A DNA stretch of 36,761 nucleotides from CAVUXJ01 sp963814975 (GCA_963814975.1 CAWFFB010000033.1:1-36761), one strand, 5' to 3'. Counted from the stretch's first letter, positions 1-11,537 are shown. Program-made: numbers and translations. The notes: generated from the letters alone by a model not told the origin.

Positions 1-657
1 TAGCCGGAGCGTGGCAGAGATCCTCCAGTAGCCGGGCACCGCCGCCGAGGCCTTCCAGGTACCGCACCGACAGCGGATTGAACGTCCCCGTTCGCTCTCG
101 TCCTGGTGGTGTCACAACGAAAGTACAGCGCTCTGGCGACGAGCTCAGCAGTCGTCATGCGGCCACGGCAGGTCGGGGAAGGCTGCGCTTCCACATCCAC
201 CACCGACAGACACTCGCCTCCGCTATCACGCGCCGCCTTTCGATATGCTTCCGTTCCTCCTCGGCCTATTGCTCAGCCAGTCGGCGCGGATCGAACCGGC
301 ACCCCGACGCGCAGTTCCCCATCAGCAGGATCTGCGCCTCCCAGCCCCAGGACAATCCGGACTTCATGATCCGCGCTCGGCGCCGGCAACCGCGCATCGA
401 TTGCTCGATATTCTGCGCCCGCTCAGCCTCTTGTCTGGCCAATGCCAACCTCTTGGCCAGGCCGAGAACCGTATCGGATGGAATGGCTAAGAACCCCTGT
501 CCTTCTCGCAGGCACAGCCCGTGCTACAAAGCGGTCAGTAGAAGCGGCGCCGGCCGGTGTTCTCAGCACCGACCGACGCCTAACCCGTCAACCGAGGTCA
601 GCGGTCAAGCGGGCTGCCCGCCATTGTAAGGGGAGCCAGCGGCCACGAGGTTCCCCG
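1..657. other. No confident gene upstream of the recombinase
   Basis: All six frames are open for stretches because of high GC, but none gives a convincing protein. Short minus-strand stretches (roughly 1-180 and 266-448) look slightly protein-like, yet neither has a recognisable motif, a ribosome-binding site or a continuous frame. This may be an eroded gene flank of the recombinase locus. Confidence 0.4.
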
Positions 658-1257
658 ATGCGAGTCGCCATCTACGCCCGTGTCTCCACCTTCGACCAAG
701 AACCCGAGAACCAACTCGCCGAGCTCCGGCAGTACGTGATCGCCCGCGGCTGGACGTCGGTGGAATACGTGGACCGCGGCATCAGCGGATCGAAGGACCG
801 CCGACCGGCGCTCGATCAACTCGTCGCTGATGCCCGGCGCCGGAAGTTTGACGTGCTCCTGTGCTGGCGGCTCGATCGCCTCGGCCGCAACCTGCGGCAT
901 CTCGTCGTGTTGCTCGAGGAGCTCCGCGCGGTGGGCGTGGCGTTCGTCAGTCTGAACGAAGGCATCGACGCGACGACGCCCGCCGGCAAGCTGCAACTGC
1001 ATGTCCTCGCGGCACTCGCCGAGTTCGAGCGGGAGCGCATCCGCGAGCGCGTCCACGCCGGCTTGGCGCGCGCCCGCACGCAAGGCACGCGACTCGGCCG
1101 ACCACGCAAGGTGCCGAACCCGATCGCCGTGCCGGGCGGCTCGGTGCGCGCGGCGGCACTCGTGTGGGGCGTGTCGAAGTCCACGGCTGCGCGATGGATT
1201 GCGACTGGCCGGACCTCGCTACTCGAGATGCCGACGATCATGGCGCTGCCTAGATAA
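658..1257 (+). CDS. Serine recombinase (resolvase/invertase family)
   Basis: A 199-residue site-specific recombinase of the small Pin/Hin/Tn3-resolvase type. The N-terminus carries the catalytic signature YARVST, with the serine nucleophile at about residue 10. An RLDRLGRN block at about 78-85 supplies the active-site arginines. An AALAEFERERIRER helix (about 118-131) matches the long E helix. The C-terminus (about 150-190) is a short helix-turn-helix containing GVSKSTAARWI. Length fits the family (180-200). The ATG at 658 is chosen because the motif starts there; the frame stays open upstream to 442 without family sequence. Such enzymes resolve or invert DNA between two short sites; no partner transposase or invertible segment is visible nearby. 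One of the few unbroken genes in the left half. Confidence 0.9.
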   Translation: MRVAIYARVSTFDQEPENQLAELRQYVIARGWTSVEYVDRGISGSKDRRPALDQLVADARRRKFDVLLCWRLDRLGRNLRHLVVLLEELRAVGVAFVSLNEGIDATTPAGKLQLHVLAALAEFERERIRERVHAGLARARTQGTRLGRPRKVPNPIAVPGGSVRAAALVWGVSKSTAARWIATGRTSLLEMPTIMALPR

Positions 1258-1322
1258 ACACAACGCGACTAGGGAGACGTAATCCGCGAGCGCTAGGCTC
1301 TGCAAGGACTGACGTGCGTCCG

Positions 1323-4078
1323 TCAGTTCGTCGGCACGAGGCGCTTCAGCTCCTCGAGCCAGTGCTGCACGACGATGAGCTGCGTCGGCGTTGACGTCTC
1401 GCTCGGTCGGCCGAGCCGTCCTTGATCATCAGGAAGCGCTGGCCGTCCGGCGACACGTCGTAGGTCCGGCCCGCCGACCGCTGCGGCCATGAAATAGCGC
1501 CCCTCGAACAGCCGCGTCGGATTGCCGGCTCGAAACGTGGACCCGCCTTCAACGGCGGCGCTCATCACCGCGCCACTCGGTCCCAGGTAGAAGAGCTCCT
1601 TGCCGCTGCGCGCCCACAGCGGCCGCGTGCCGCCGCCCGTGGAAACCTGCCAGCGGCCGCCGTCGACGTCCGGAAACGGCCGCACGTAGATTTCGTCCTG
1701 CCCCGACTCGTTCGACTGATACGCCATCCATCGGCCGTCGGGCGAGATCTCCCCATTCAGCTCGTTGAAGGTGGTCTGCACGAGCGGCCGGACGTCGCTC
1801 GTCGGAGCTCCGTCCAGGCCCGCCGATGCCTGGCGAAGGCGGCTGGGCCCGCCGCCCCCCCTCCAACGCCAGCACCATCAGGTCGGCCCCGGTCGTCGTC
1901 GTCTCTTCGCGGAAGACCAGCCGCGTCCCGTCAGGGGAGAACGCGCCGGGGAATTGATTGTTCGGGCTCTCCGTCAGCCGCTCGACCGCGCCCGTGCCGT
2001 CCGCCGCCTGCCAGAAGAGATTGAGCGGGCCCGTTCGCGCGGACGGAACAGCATCCGCTGCCCGTCCGGCGTCCAGACCGGATGCGTATCTGGCCCCGGA
2101 TCGAAGGTCAGCCGCGTCAGCGTCTCGCGCGCGAGGTCCCAGATCCAGATGTCGTTCTCCTGGTCGCGGACGTCCAGCGCCACTTGCGTGCCGTCGGGCG
2201 AGAGCCGCGGATACATGTAGGCCCGCGGCGGCGCCTTGAGTGGCTCCTCGCGTCCCTGCCGATCGACCCACACCAGCGTGCGCGGCGCCGCCGCCTGCGC
2301 CCCGCCGGGCACATAGACGAGCGTGCCGTCGCGCGAGCAAGCTCAGTTGGCGCCCCATGGCGTCGTCATCACGTGCTCCAGCACCGGCACCGGGTCCCTA
2401 CGACCTCCAGCCGTCTGAGGTCGAAGGCGACCGCCCGCAACGTGCCTTCCACGCCATAGACGATATGCCCTGTCGGCACATAGCGCGCATGGCTGCCCCC
2501 CGGACCAGGATCTTCTGCTCGCCCGTCGTCAGATCGAGCACGGCAATCTGCGCGTTCGGACCTCCAGTGCGTCGGAATGGTGAAGAGGACGGCCTGGCCG
2601 CCGGGCAGGACCTCCGGCCAGTAATGTTCCGCTCGCCCTGGTCCCGGTTCGGCGTCGTCAACACTTCGGCTCGCCCCCGGCGGCCGAAACCCGCAACAGA
2701 CCCGACGCCGGGTCGTTCGTCGCAAAAATGATGGTGTCGTCGGCGCCCCAGCTCGCCCCGCGGGGACTGCCGGTCGATCTGGCTGATGGTCACGGCGGTC
2801 CCGCCGGTCACGGCCACCTTCTTCAGCGCATTCGTTCCATCGAAGAAGCCGATCCATTGCCCGTCGGGGGAGAAGAAGAGGCCGCCCGGCGCGCCCAAGC
2901 CCGGCAGCGCGGGGCTCGAGCTGATCGAGCGCGCGCACGACGATCTGCTCGGCACTCGGCGCCGACGTAGGCGATGCGCGTGCCGTCAGGCGAGATGGCG
3001 ACATCGGGTCGGAGTCGTCGCAAGCAGAGAGTGGTCGCGCCGGCGGGGTCACCGTAAAGCGCACCACTCGCGGCGGCGCGGGACGCATGAGCGCCCAGAC
3101 GGCGAGGCCCGTTACGCATGAGACTAACGGCGACGATGGCTGCCACGAGCGGCGCCGGTCGCTGCCAGACGCGAAGCCGAGGGACGGCGACAGCAGTGGT
3201 CTCCACGCGCCGCGGTCTCAAATGCGCCCTCCAGCGCCAGGCGCACATCGGCGATGTCATGCACGCGCTGCCGCGGATCTTTCTCCAGGCAGCGCCGGAC
3301 GATGTTTCGCAGCGTCGCCGGCGTCTCGGGCGGCAGCGCCGTCCATGAGCGGTTCGGATTTCAGCACCTCGGCCAGCGTCTCCGAGACCGTCTCGCCGCG
3401 GAACGCGCGCGCTGCCGGCGAGCATCTCGTAGAGCACGCAGCCGAACGCCCAGATGTCGGCGCGCTTGTCGACGGGCTTCCCGCTTGGCCTGCTCCGGGA
3501 CTCATGTAGGCGGCGGTGCCGAGAATGACGCCCATCCCCGTCATGGCCGGGCTCGTGATCGTCGGCGACTGCGACGCATCGGTCGCGCCGGGACTCGAAT
3601 CGAACGCTTTCGCCAGTCCAAAGTCCAGCACCTTCACCGTGCCATCGGGCCGCACCTTGATGTTCGCGGGCTTGAGGTCGCGATGGATGATGCCCTGCTC
3701 GTGCGCGGCCTCGAGGGCTTCTGCGATCTGCCTGGCGATCGGCAGCGCTTCGTCGATGGGGATGGCGCCCTGCGCGATGCGGTCAGCGAGCGTCGGCCCT
3801 TCGACGAGTTCCATCACGAGGGCGGTCGTGCCGTGCGATCGTTCGAGGCCGTAGATCTGCGCGATGTTGGTGTGGTTCAGCGAGGCAAGCGTCTTCGCCT
3901 CGCGCTCGAACCGAGCCAGGCGATCCGCGTCTTGCGCGAAGGCCTTGGGCAGGATCTTGATGGCGACCTGACGCCCCAGGTTGGTGTCGGTCGCGCGATA
4001 GACCTCACCCATGCCGCCCACGCCGATCTGGGCGGTGACTTCATACGGGCCGAGGCGCGTGCCGGGGGTGAGCGCCAA
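1323..4078 (-). CDS. Ser/Thr protein kinase with TolB/PD40 propeller (frame broken)
   Basis: A PknB-type kinase fused to a C-terminal TolB-like beta-propeller. It starts with a TTG (4076-4078). The first part reads continuously: glycine loop GVGGMGEVYRA, lysine in VAIKILPK, HRDLKPANI, then DFGLA, lost soon after the activation segment near 3,480. Beyond that the homology hops between frames at least six times: a hydrophobic TM-like stretch near 3,120, then PD40 blades (SPDGTRIAY, SPDGTQVALDVRD, SPDGRWMAYQSNESG), ending in LEELKRLVPTN and a stop at 1323. Total length (about 915 codons) equals an intact member of this class, so only the frame is damaged. It is expected to be an inner-membrane receptor-like kinase; its substrate is unknown. 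It is paralogous to the gene at 8745-11519, and the two share even the tail. Confidence 0.82.
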
Positions 4079-4089
4079 TCGTTTCCTGG

Positions 4090-4095
4090 ATTATA
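4090..4095 (-). promoter_or_regulatory. -10 box very close to the kinase start
   Basis: On the minus strand TATAATCCAG lies immediately upstream of the TTG start at 4078. The same TATAATCCAG precedes the paralogous kinase at 11538-11543. A perfect -10 here would put transcription start only about 5 bases before the codon, suggesting a near-leaderless message. No good -35 is visible. Confidence 0.45.
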
Positions 4096-4541
4096 CGAGC
4101 CGGACGGCCGTGCGGAGCGGATTACTCTCGATCGACGCCGCAGGGTAGATCTACGCTGGCCGAGTTCGAGAGCGCACCCATGTTCACAATGTGAATACCG
4201 GCCGGCTCTCTGCGGCGCCGGGCTGATATGTCTCGTGACAGACGAAGCCCTCGGCCACGTCTGGATGTGCCGGCGAACTTTGCAAACGCTGAATGACGTG
4301 GTGCGCGCGCGACCCGTTTCCGCTTTACCGGTGCGGGCCTTCCCCCTAGAATCAGCGTGTTTACGTTCACCGCCGCAGCATAAGGCTCTGATCGCATGAG
4401 CTCGCTGCTGCTCGTACGAGCGTTCCTGCTCACTCTTGGGGCGGGTACATGAGTGCGAGCGATCATCCGCTCGGAATCACGTCGGTGGCGATCACCGAAG
4501 GCAGGTGGTGGATGCTGCGTAAGGGCTAGGGAGGGCACGGC
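4096..4541. other. Divergent intergenic spacer between two kinase genes
   Basis: About 450 bases between the minus-strand kinase and the plus-strand kinase. No convincing reading frame, RNA gene or strong hairpin was seen. It must hold the promoter of the plus-strand kinase; no clear -35/-10 pair was recognised. A GGGAGGG Shine-Dalgarno sits about 9 bases before 4542. Confidence 0.5.
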
Positions 4542-7463
4542 ATGAATCCCGACCGCTGGCAACAGATCTCGCAGGTCTATCACGCCGCACTACAGCGTGA
4601 CCCGCGCGATCGCGCCGGATTTCTGCGCGAGGCTTGCGGCGGTGATGACACGCTCCATCAGGAAGTAGCATCGCTTCTGGCGAACGAGAGCCACGCCGTG
4701 GGCTTCCTGTCGAATCCCGCACTCGCGGCGGCGGCCGGATTGATCACCTCCACCGGCGGAACCATGTTGACCGGGCGACGGATCGGCGTCTATCAGATCC
4801 AGACACTGCTCGGAGCGGGCGGCATGGGCGAGGTGTATCGCGCGCGCGACACGAAGCTCGGGCGCGACGTCGCGTTCAAAATCCTGCCGGGAGCCTTCAC
4901 CGCGGATCCCGACCGCCTGGCCCGCTTCGAGCGCGAGGCGCGGGTGCTCGCGTCGCTCAACCATCCCCACATCGGCGCCATCTACGGGGTCGAAGAGCGC
5001 GACGGCGTCCACGCATTGGTCCTGGAACTGGTCGAAGGCGAGACGCTCGCCGATCGTCTGGCTAAAGGCGCGCTGCCGCTCGACCAGGCGCTGACACTCG
5101 CGATCCAGATCGCGAGCGCGCTCGACACGGCGCATCGCGCGGGCATCGTCCATCGCGACCTCAAGCCCGGCAACATCATGCTCACGCGAAGAGGCGGCGC
5201 GTCCGCGGCACCGATCGCCAAGGTGCTCGACTTCGGGCTGGCGAAGGCGACCCCTCCGGCGGTCGCCGGTGCGGACCGCTCGAACCAGCCGACGCGGCCA
5301 CCCAGCTTGACGGCGCCGGGTACGGTCCTCGGGACGTGTCAGTACATGGCGCCGGAGCAGCTCGAAGGCCGCGAGGCGGACGCGCGCACGGATATCTTCG
5401 CGTTCGGCGCCGTGCTCTACGAGATGCTGACGGGGAAGAAGGCGTTCGAGGGCACCAGCAACGCGAGTGTGAGTGCCGCGATCATGTCGGCGGACCCGAC
5501 GCCCATCTCCGCGCTGCAGCCGCTCACGCCGCAGGCGCTCGATCGCGTCGTCGGCGCCTGTCTGGCGAAGGATCCTGACGACCGGTGGCAAAGCGTGCGC
5601 GACGTGCTGCGCGAGTTGCAGTGGATTGCTGAAACCGGCGCGCAGGTCAGCGGCGCGGCGCCGCGTGCGACGACCGTTCGCACGCGCGCGCGCCTGGCGT
5701 GGGTGATGGCCGCCGTTGCGACCGCGGCGGCCCTCGGTATCGGCGCGCTGCAGTTCGCTCGCCCTCGTCCAGAGCCGGCCGCCGCGGTCCGATTTCAGGT
5801 ATCGCCGCCCGCGGGCAGCTCGATTGGATCGGCAGCCCCTGGCGGTGCTTTCTCAGGCGCTTTCCCCGGACGGCCAGCGCATCGCCTTTGGTGTCAGTAC
5901 CGCGGGCCGGATCCGCGCTGGCAGTCCGCTCCTTCGACGCGGTCGAAGCGCAGGTGCTTCCCGGGACGGAAGGTGGGGCGTTTCCGTTCTGGTCGCCCGA
6001 CAGCCGGTTCATCGGCTTCTTTGCCCAAGGGAAGCTGATGAAGATCGACGTCACGGGCGGGCCACCGCAGACCCTGTGCGACGCGGGTCTCGGATTAGGC
6101 GGGACCTGGAGCCGCGACGGCATCATCGTGTTTGCGCCGAACGCCGGGGGCGAACGGCCTGTTCCGCGTCTCGGCCGCCGGGGGCGCCCCCGCGCCGGTG
6201 ACGACCCTGGATGCCGCCAAGAAGGAGGAGGCGCATCGCTGGCCCTGGTTTCTTCCCGACGGCCGGCACTTCCTGTACGTCGCGACCCCGCCGACCACCG
6301 TGTACGTCGGCTCCCTCGATGCGGAGGAGCGGACCCCGCTGCTCGCGTCGGAGTCCAAGGCGATCTACGCCAATGGATACCTATTATTCATGCGGCAGGG
6401 GACGCTCCTGGCGCAACCGTTCGATCCGGCGCGACTGCGGACCATGGGCGACTCGTTCCCCGTGGCCGAAAACGTCAGCGTCGCCAGAAACCTCGCCGCC
6501 GCGGCCTTTTCCGCATCGACGACGGGCGTGCTGACGTATCGGACTGGGGCCGACACGCTCAACACCCGCACGCAATTGACGTGGGTCGATCGCGCCGGCA
6601 AGGCGCTGGGTTCCATCGGTCAACTGGACCTGTACCGCAACCCAGAGTTATCGCCTGACGGCACGCGCGTGGCCGTGGACGCCCTCGATCCGCAGGGGCG
6701 TACCCTGGACATCTGGCTGGTGGAGCTGGCGCGCGGCGTGACCTCGCGCTTCACGTTCGATCCGGGAAACGACGTCTATCCGGTCTGGTCACCAGACGGC
6801 AGCCGGATTGTGTTCGGTTCCGATCGCGAGGGTGGCATCCCTCACCTGTATCAGAAGCGGGCAGACGGGGTGGGGACCGAGGAACTCCTCGTCAAGTCGA
6901 GCGCGGACATGTTGCCACATAGTTTTTCGCCTGACGGGCGTTCCTGGTTTACCGCACCCCCGTGAATGGCCGCTCTCAGCTCGGGATCTTGTCCCTCGCT
7001 GGGGGCGCAGACGCAGCACTGGTTCGAGCCGTCGAAGTTCCTTCAGCAATTCAGCCAAGTGTCACCGGACGGCCGATGGGTAACCTACGCCTCCAATGAA
7101 TCGGGACGATACGAGATCTACGTGCAGAGCTTCCCGATGCCGGGTGGCGGCAAGTGGCAGATCTCGAACGACGGCGGCATGTACCCACGATGGCGGCGCG
7201 ATGGTCGAGAGCTGTTCTATTACGCCCTCGACGGGGCGCTCATGGCCGTCCCCCTCGGGAACGGCGCACGGCTCGACGTGGGTACCGCCGTTCCGCTGTT
7301 CCAGGCGCGGCTGTTGAACGGCCCCGCGCCTGGGCCGCGCTTCAGGCAGCAGTACGACGTGGCGCGCGACGGCCAACGGTTCCTGCTCAACATGCCGCTC
7401 GAAGACGCGGCCGCCTCATCGATCACCGTCGTCCTGAACTGGGAAGCAGGTCTCAAGAAGTAG
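4542..7463 (+). CDS. Ser/Thr protein kinase with TolB/PD40 propeller
   Basis: The best-preserved of the three kinases. A 75-residue N-terminal helical region (NPDRWQQISQVYHAALQRDP, as often seen before these kinases) precedes the kinase domain: glycine loop GAGGMGEVYRARD at about 90-102, lysine in VAFKILPG at about 113, HRDLKPGN at about 204, DFG at about 230, APE at about 270. All catalytic residues are present. A single TM helix follows at about 385-407. The extracytoplasmic propeller then continues in other frames after about 5,830: SPDSRFIGFF, SPDGTRVAVDAL, SPDGSRIVFGSDREG, SPDGRWVTYASNESG, and an end VVLNWEAGLKK at 7463. Frame changes fall near 5,830, 6,150 and 6,950. An ATG with GGGAGGG supports the start. 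Role: likely a membrane sensor kinase; ligand and targets unknown. Confidence 0.87.
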
Positions 7464-7674
7464 ATCCATTTACCACTTTCACTACGCTTCTAACGCTCAT
7501 CAGAGCTCACGCGGTGCTGCACCAAGCCACCCACGCCCGCGATGCCACGGGCCGCATCATCGCCCGCTGGAGGACTATCGCGTGGTCCGGGTCCTCTCAA
7601 GGATCTATTCGAGGTGGCAGTCCAGGTGACCGTGCCCATTTCGGTGCGCGAGACGGTCGCGGCGGTTCAATCGC
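7464..7674. other. Spacer after the plus-strand kinase
   Basis: Short non-coding-looking stretch between the kinase stop and the minus-strand HGGxSTGP gene. No terminator with a clean T-run was seen. Confidence 0.35.
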
Positions 7675-7971
7675 TTATCGGGACCACGTCAGAGACGGTG
7701 TCTCTCGGGACCCTGGTCCTCGCCACAGGTTGCACCCTTCCGGCGTTCTCGGACCCGTGCTCTTGCCGCCGTGCAAGCGGCAGTGGCGGCGGTTCCTCAT
7801 CGCTGGACACTTGCAGGGTGAGTGCTGCCGGTTCATCGCGCCGCAGCGCGGGGCCGTCGTCCAATCCCCGGACGGATTGCCGATCCTGAGCGTTCCGCGC
7901 CGCTGTTCATGGGGTTCATCCTCGCTCGTCGCCATTGGCGCGCCCCTACCCCCCGGGTCACGGTCTCTCAC
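7675..7971 (-). CDS. HGGxSTGP-motif small protein
   Basis: A protein of up to 98 residues; an internal ATG near 7935 would give about 86. The core is CGAMNRQ, then a cysteine-rich CKCPAM, then CRLHGGKSTGPRTPEG. That matches the widespread small family with a Cys-rich lead and an HGGxSTGP box, whose function is not established and which is common near mobile and phage genes. The residues after TPEG do not resemble the family, so the 3' end may be frame-shifted or worn. It stands alone on the minus strand between two kinase genes and looks like an insertion into this low-coding spacer. Function not known. Confidence 0.55.
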   Translation of the reverse strand: MRDRDPGGRGAPMATSEDEPHEQRRGTLRIGNPSGDWTTAPRCGAMNRQHSPCKCPAMRNRRHCRLHGGKSTGPRTPEGCNLWRGPGSRETPSLTWSR

Positions 7972-8634
7972 AATGGCCTGGCCGCCGGCCGCGACCGTGA
8001 CGTGCGCGACTACGACGCGCTGCTGACCCGCGACGATGGGACAATCCCCCTCGCCGCGCTCGCGATTTTCGCTCCGGTTTGCTCCGTGATTCGAGCTGAC
8101 GAGTAGTCACTGGCGGCGCGGGACGTCAGAAATTCGGGACATGCCGGGCTGTCTTGAAGGGACGGTCGAACGTGCTGATCAGCGGCACGAGCCGCTTCCG
8201 CGGTCAGTCCTAGGTCGGCTCCTACTGACATGAGCCTTTCGCTGGCCGACACCAGTTCCGTGCGTCCGGAAGCAACGGCTCGCGTTTCACAGGAGTACGC
8301 ACGAGACGGCCTATCGCAGGCAGTCGAGCCGTACAGGATCGAAACCGTGGACCGGACATCTTCCAGCCCATCGACCGCTCAGTGTGCGCCACGGTGCCGG
8401 TGCCGCCTTCATCCGACACCGGCCATTCGCCATCGCAGGTGCCTGGCAGGCTGTGTGACGGCGTGTCTGGGCTCCCCAGCGCGGCGGCGTCGTCGGGTCG
8501 CCCGGTGGATTCCCGTGTCGTAGCCACCCCGGGCGGTTGTGTCGCTGTGCATGGGGTTCCTAACCTGCAGCGGAGTCCTCGCCAGGTTCATGATTCAAAC
8601 GATTCAAAGTCTCGCGCCTCCCGGTAGTGAGCCA
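7972..8634. other. Low-coding spacer
   Basis: About 660 bases with several open frames on both strands but no recognisable protein, no RNA gene and no clear repeat. Frames in this stretch have composition typical of random high-GC sequence. Confidence 0.4.
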
Positions 8635-8686
8635 TCAGCGTTTCGTCGACACGAGGCGCTTCAGTTCCTCGACCCAGGGTCGAAAG
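8635..8686 (-). pseudogene. Orphan 3' tail of a kinase/propeller gene
   Basis: The minus strand encodes VEELKRLVSTKR and a stop. This is the same C-terminal ending as the kinases at 1323 (LEELKRLVPTN) and 8745 (TEELKRLVPTR). It sits about 60 bases beyond the stop of the latter, so it cannot belong to it. The simplest reading is a scar left when a tandem kinase copy was deleted. Confidence 0.6.
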
Positions 8687-8704
8687 TCACTCCCGCTGGA
8701 GTGA
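8687..8704 (-). terminator. Possible hairpin terminator after the kinase
   Basis: TCACTCC (8687-8693) pairs perfectly with GGAGTGA (8698-8704) across a 4-base loop. It lies about 40 bases past the stop of the minus-strand kinase. A short T-run (GATTTTC) follows in the plus direction and CTTT in the minus direction, so terminator strength and direction are uncertain. Confidence 0.35.
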
Positions 8705-8744
8705 TTTTCATAAGGTTTCGCGAGCTGAAGCATCTGACCACTTC

Positions 8745-11519
8745 TCACCGCGTCGGTACCAATCGCTTCAGCTCTTCTGTCCAGTTCTGCACGACGACGA
8801 TGACTGGAGCGGCGAGGTGCGTCGCCCGGTCGGCGCCGCGCCTCCTTGATCATCAGAAACTTCTGGCCATCGGGCGAAACGTCGTACGTCCGCGGGACGG
8901 GGTCTCGGCTCCGAAGTAGTACTGCCCATCAATCAGCTTGGTCGGCGTGCCCGCTGTCCACGTGCTACCGCGCTCCACGTGTACGCTCATGAGGGCCCCA
9001 TTCGGCGGCGCGAGGTAGAACAGCTCCTGGCCGTTCCGCGCCCACAGCGGCTGCGTGCCGCCGCCGGTGGACACCTGCCAACGCCCCCTGTTCACGTCGG
9101 GAAACGGCCGCACGGAAATCTGCATCTGTCCCGAGTCGTTGGACTGGTACGCCAGCCACCGACCGTCGAGTGAGACTTCTCCGTTCACGCTCGTTGAACG
9201 GCGTTTGCACCAACGGTTGAACGCGGTGGTCTTTCTCCAACGTGAGCATCATCACGTCAAGTCCGGTCGGGCCCGTCGCACTCTCCGAGAACACGACCCG
9301 TGTGCCGTCCGGCGAGACCGCCGAAGGGAACTGAAGGTTCGGGCTCTGGGTCAGACGCTCCGCGGTGCCCAGTCCCGTCGGCCGCTTGCCAGAAGAGAGA
9401 CCCAAGGCCTGCCCCACTAGCTTGGAGCTGAACACCACGCGGCGTCCGTCTGGCGTCCACGCCGGCGCCCGGTCGAGCCCCGGATCGAACGTGACCCGCG
9501 AGAGCGTCTCGCGGGCAAAGTCCCAGACCCAGATGTCGTTCTCCTGATCGCGGATGTCGAGCGCCACGCGCGTCCCATCCGGTGACAGCCGCGGATAGGT
9601 ATAGGCGCGGGCCGGAGCCGCCTTGACCGCTTCTTCATGACCTTGGCGATCGACCCACACGAGCGTCCGCGCAGGCGCAGCCCCAGCGCCACCGGACACG
9701 TACACCAACGTGCCGTCACGAGGCGACGTCGAACTCGGCCGTGCCGGTCGGCAGCGTCGCGACCTGTGCCAGCACCGGAATCGCCGTACCGATCACCTCC
9801 AAGCGACTGAGGTCAAACGCGATGGCGCGCAGCGTGCCGGCCGCGGCGTACACCAGGTGGCCGCTCGGCACATACTGCGCCTGGCTGCCACCCCGCACGA
9901 GGATCTTCGGCGTGCCGGTTCGCAGGTCGAGGACTGCGATCTGCGAGGCATCGATGCCGCCCGTCGTCGGGGTGATCGTAAACAGAACAGCCTGACTGCC
10001 CGGCAAGAACTGCGGCCAGAGGTGATCGGCTTCCCCACGCTCGCGGTTTGGTCTCGTCAGGACCGTCGGCTCGCCGCCGGCCGACGACACGCGCTGGAGG
10101 CCTGTTGACGGCGCAGCCGTCGCAAAGATGATGCTGCCGTCGTCACCCCAGGTGGCGCCCCGGCTTGTACCGTCGAGGCGGCAGAGGGGGAGGGCCGGTC
10201 CGCCGGTGATGGCCACCTTCTTGAGCGTGACGGGGGACGCACTCAGTTTCGACGAAGCCGATCCATTGCCCATCCGGCGAGACGAACGGCGCGCGCGGCG
10301 AGCCGAGGCCCGCGAGCGGCGTCGGCTCGAGTTGATCCAGTGCGCGCACGAAGAGCTGCGCCGCCGGTGGTTCCGGTCCCTTTATAGACGATGTGCGTGC
10401 CGTCCGGCGTGATCGCGAGGTCGCGAGATTGAGGGTCCACGGACAACGCCGCCGCACCCGTTGGAGAGAGGGCGAAACGCGTGACGTGCAGGCCCGCTCG
10501 GACGCATCGCGAGCCAGACGGCCGTCGCCAACCGCGGCACCAAGCCACGATGGCCGACCGCAGTCGGCATCACGAGGCGGCGCCACAGCGGCGGTCGCGG
10601 CAGCGCCGCCGTCGGTCCGCCCGTCCCAGCCGTGGCAGGCGCGAGATTCGCCGCCTCAGTCATCACGAACAGCGCGACGGAAATGTCGGCCATCCGTTGT
10701 CGACGATCCTTCGCGAGGCAGCGTTGGATCAGCATCCGGATGTGCGGGGGAACGTCGGCCGGCAATGCGTTCCAGTCCGGCTCGCCGCGCAGCACGGCCG
10801 CGAGCGTGTCGCCGACGTCCTCGCCCTCGAAGGCGCGCCTCCCGGTGAGCATCTCGTAGAGCACAGCATCCGAACGCCCACACGTCAGCACCGCTTGTCC
10901 GCCGCGCGCCCCTTCGCCTGCTCCGGCGCCATGTACGCAGCCGTGCCGAGAATCATGCCGACGCCGGTCATCATCATCGGCGACGTGATGGTTGGGGAGG
11001 CGGTCAGATCACCCGCCGTCGGGAGTCGTTGGTTCAGGTGCGAGGGCTTTGGCGAGGCCGAAGTCCAGCACCTTCACCTGGCCGTCGTGCGTGAGGGCGA
11101 TATTCGACGGCTTGAGGTCGCGGTGGATGATTCCCTTCTCGTGCGCGGCCTGGAGGGCATCCGCGACCTGCCGCGCGATCGCCACGGCCTCCGCGAGCTG
11201 GCAGCGGGCCCGCCTTCAATCGATCGGCGAGGGTGTCGCCCTCGACGAGTTCGAGAATGAGGCACTGCGCGCCGTTGACGTCTTCGAGGCCATAGATGGC
11301 GGCGATGTGCGGATGATTCAGCGCGGCGAGGAGGTGCGCTTCGCGCTGAAACCGGGCGACCCGGTCGGGATCGTGGACGAAGCCGTCTGAGACGACCTTG
11401 AGGGCCACCTCGCGTCCGAGCTTCGTGTCGCGCGCGCGATACACCTCGCCCATACCGCCGGCCCCGAGGGCGGAGAGGATCTCGTACGGGCCGAGACGGG
11501 CGCCGGGTTGTAAAGACAA
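8745..11519 (-). CDS. Ser/Thr protein kinase with TolB/PD40 propeller (frame broken)
   Basis: Paralog of the gene at 1323-4078, in the same orientation. TTG start at 11517-11519, then SLQPGARLGPYEIL, glycine loop GAGGMGEVYRARD, VALKVV, LNHPHIAAIYGLEDV. The catalytic loop and DFG region are present in the DNA but in shifted frames near 11,100-11,200. The later part gives a TM-like stretch near 10,560 and propeller blades SPDGTRVALDIRDQ, SPDGTRVVFSESATG, LDGRWLAYQSNDSG, ending VVVQNWTEELKRLVPTR with the stop at 8745. Frame breaks fall near 11,200, 10,880, 10,380, 10,250, 9,715, 9,400, 9,190 and 8,840. Total span about 925 codons, normal for the class. Inner-membrane sensor kinase by family; ligand unknown. 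Confidence 0.82.
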
Positions 11520-11537
11520 CGTGCTCGCGGTGGCTGG

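Noticed and set aside
78..629. 183-residue plus-strand frame before the recombinase
   Set aside because: Arg/Ser/Pro-rich sequence of the kind given by random high-GC DNA; no motif.
442..657. N-terminal extension of the serine recombinase
   Set aside because: The frame is open, but the family starts at the residue after 658 and no homologous sequence or ribosome site supports the longer form.
4122..4583. Minus-strand 153-residue frame in the kinase spacer
   Set aside because: No motif, overlaps the start of the plus-strand kinase, and composition is not gene-like.
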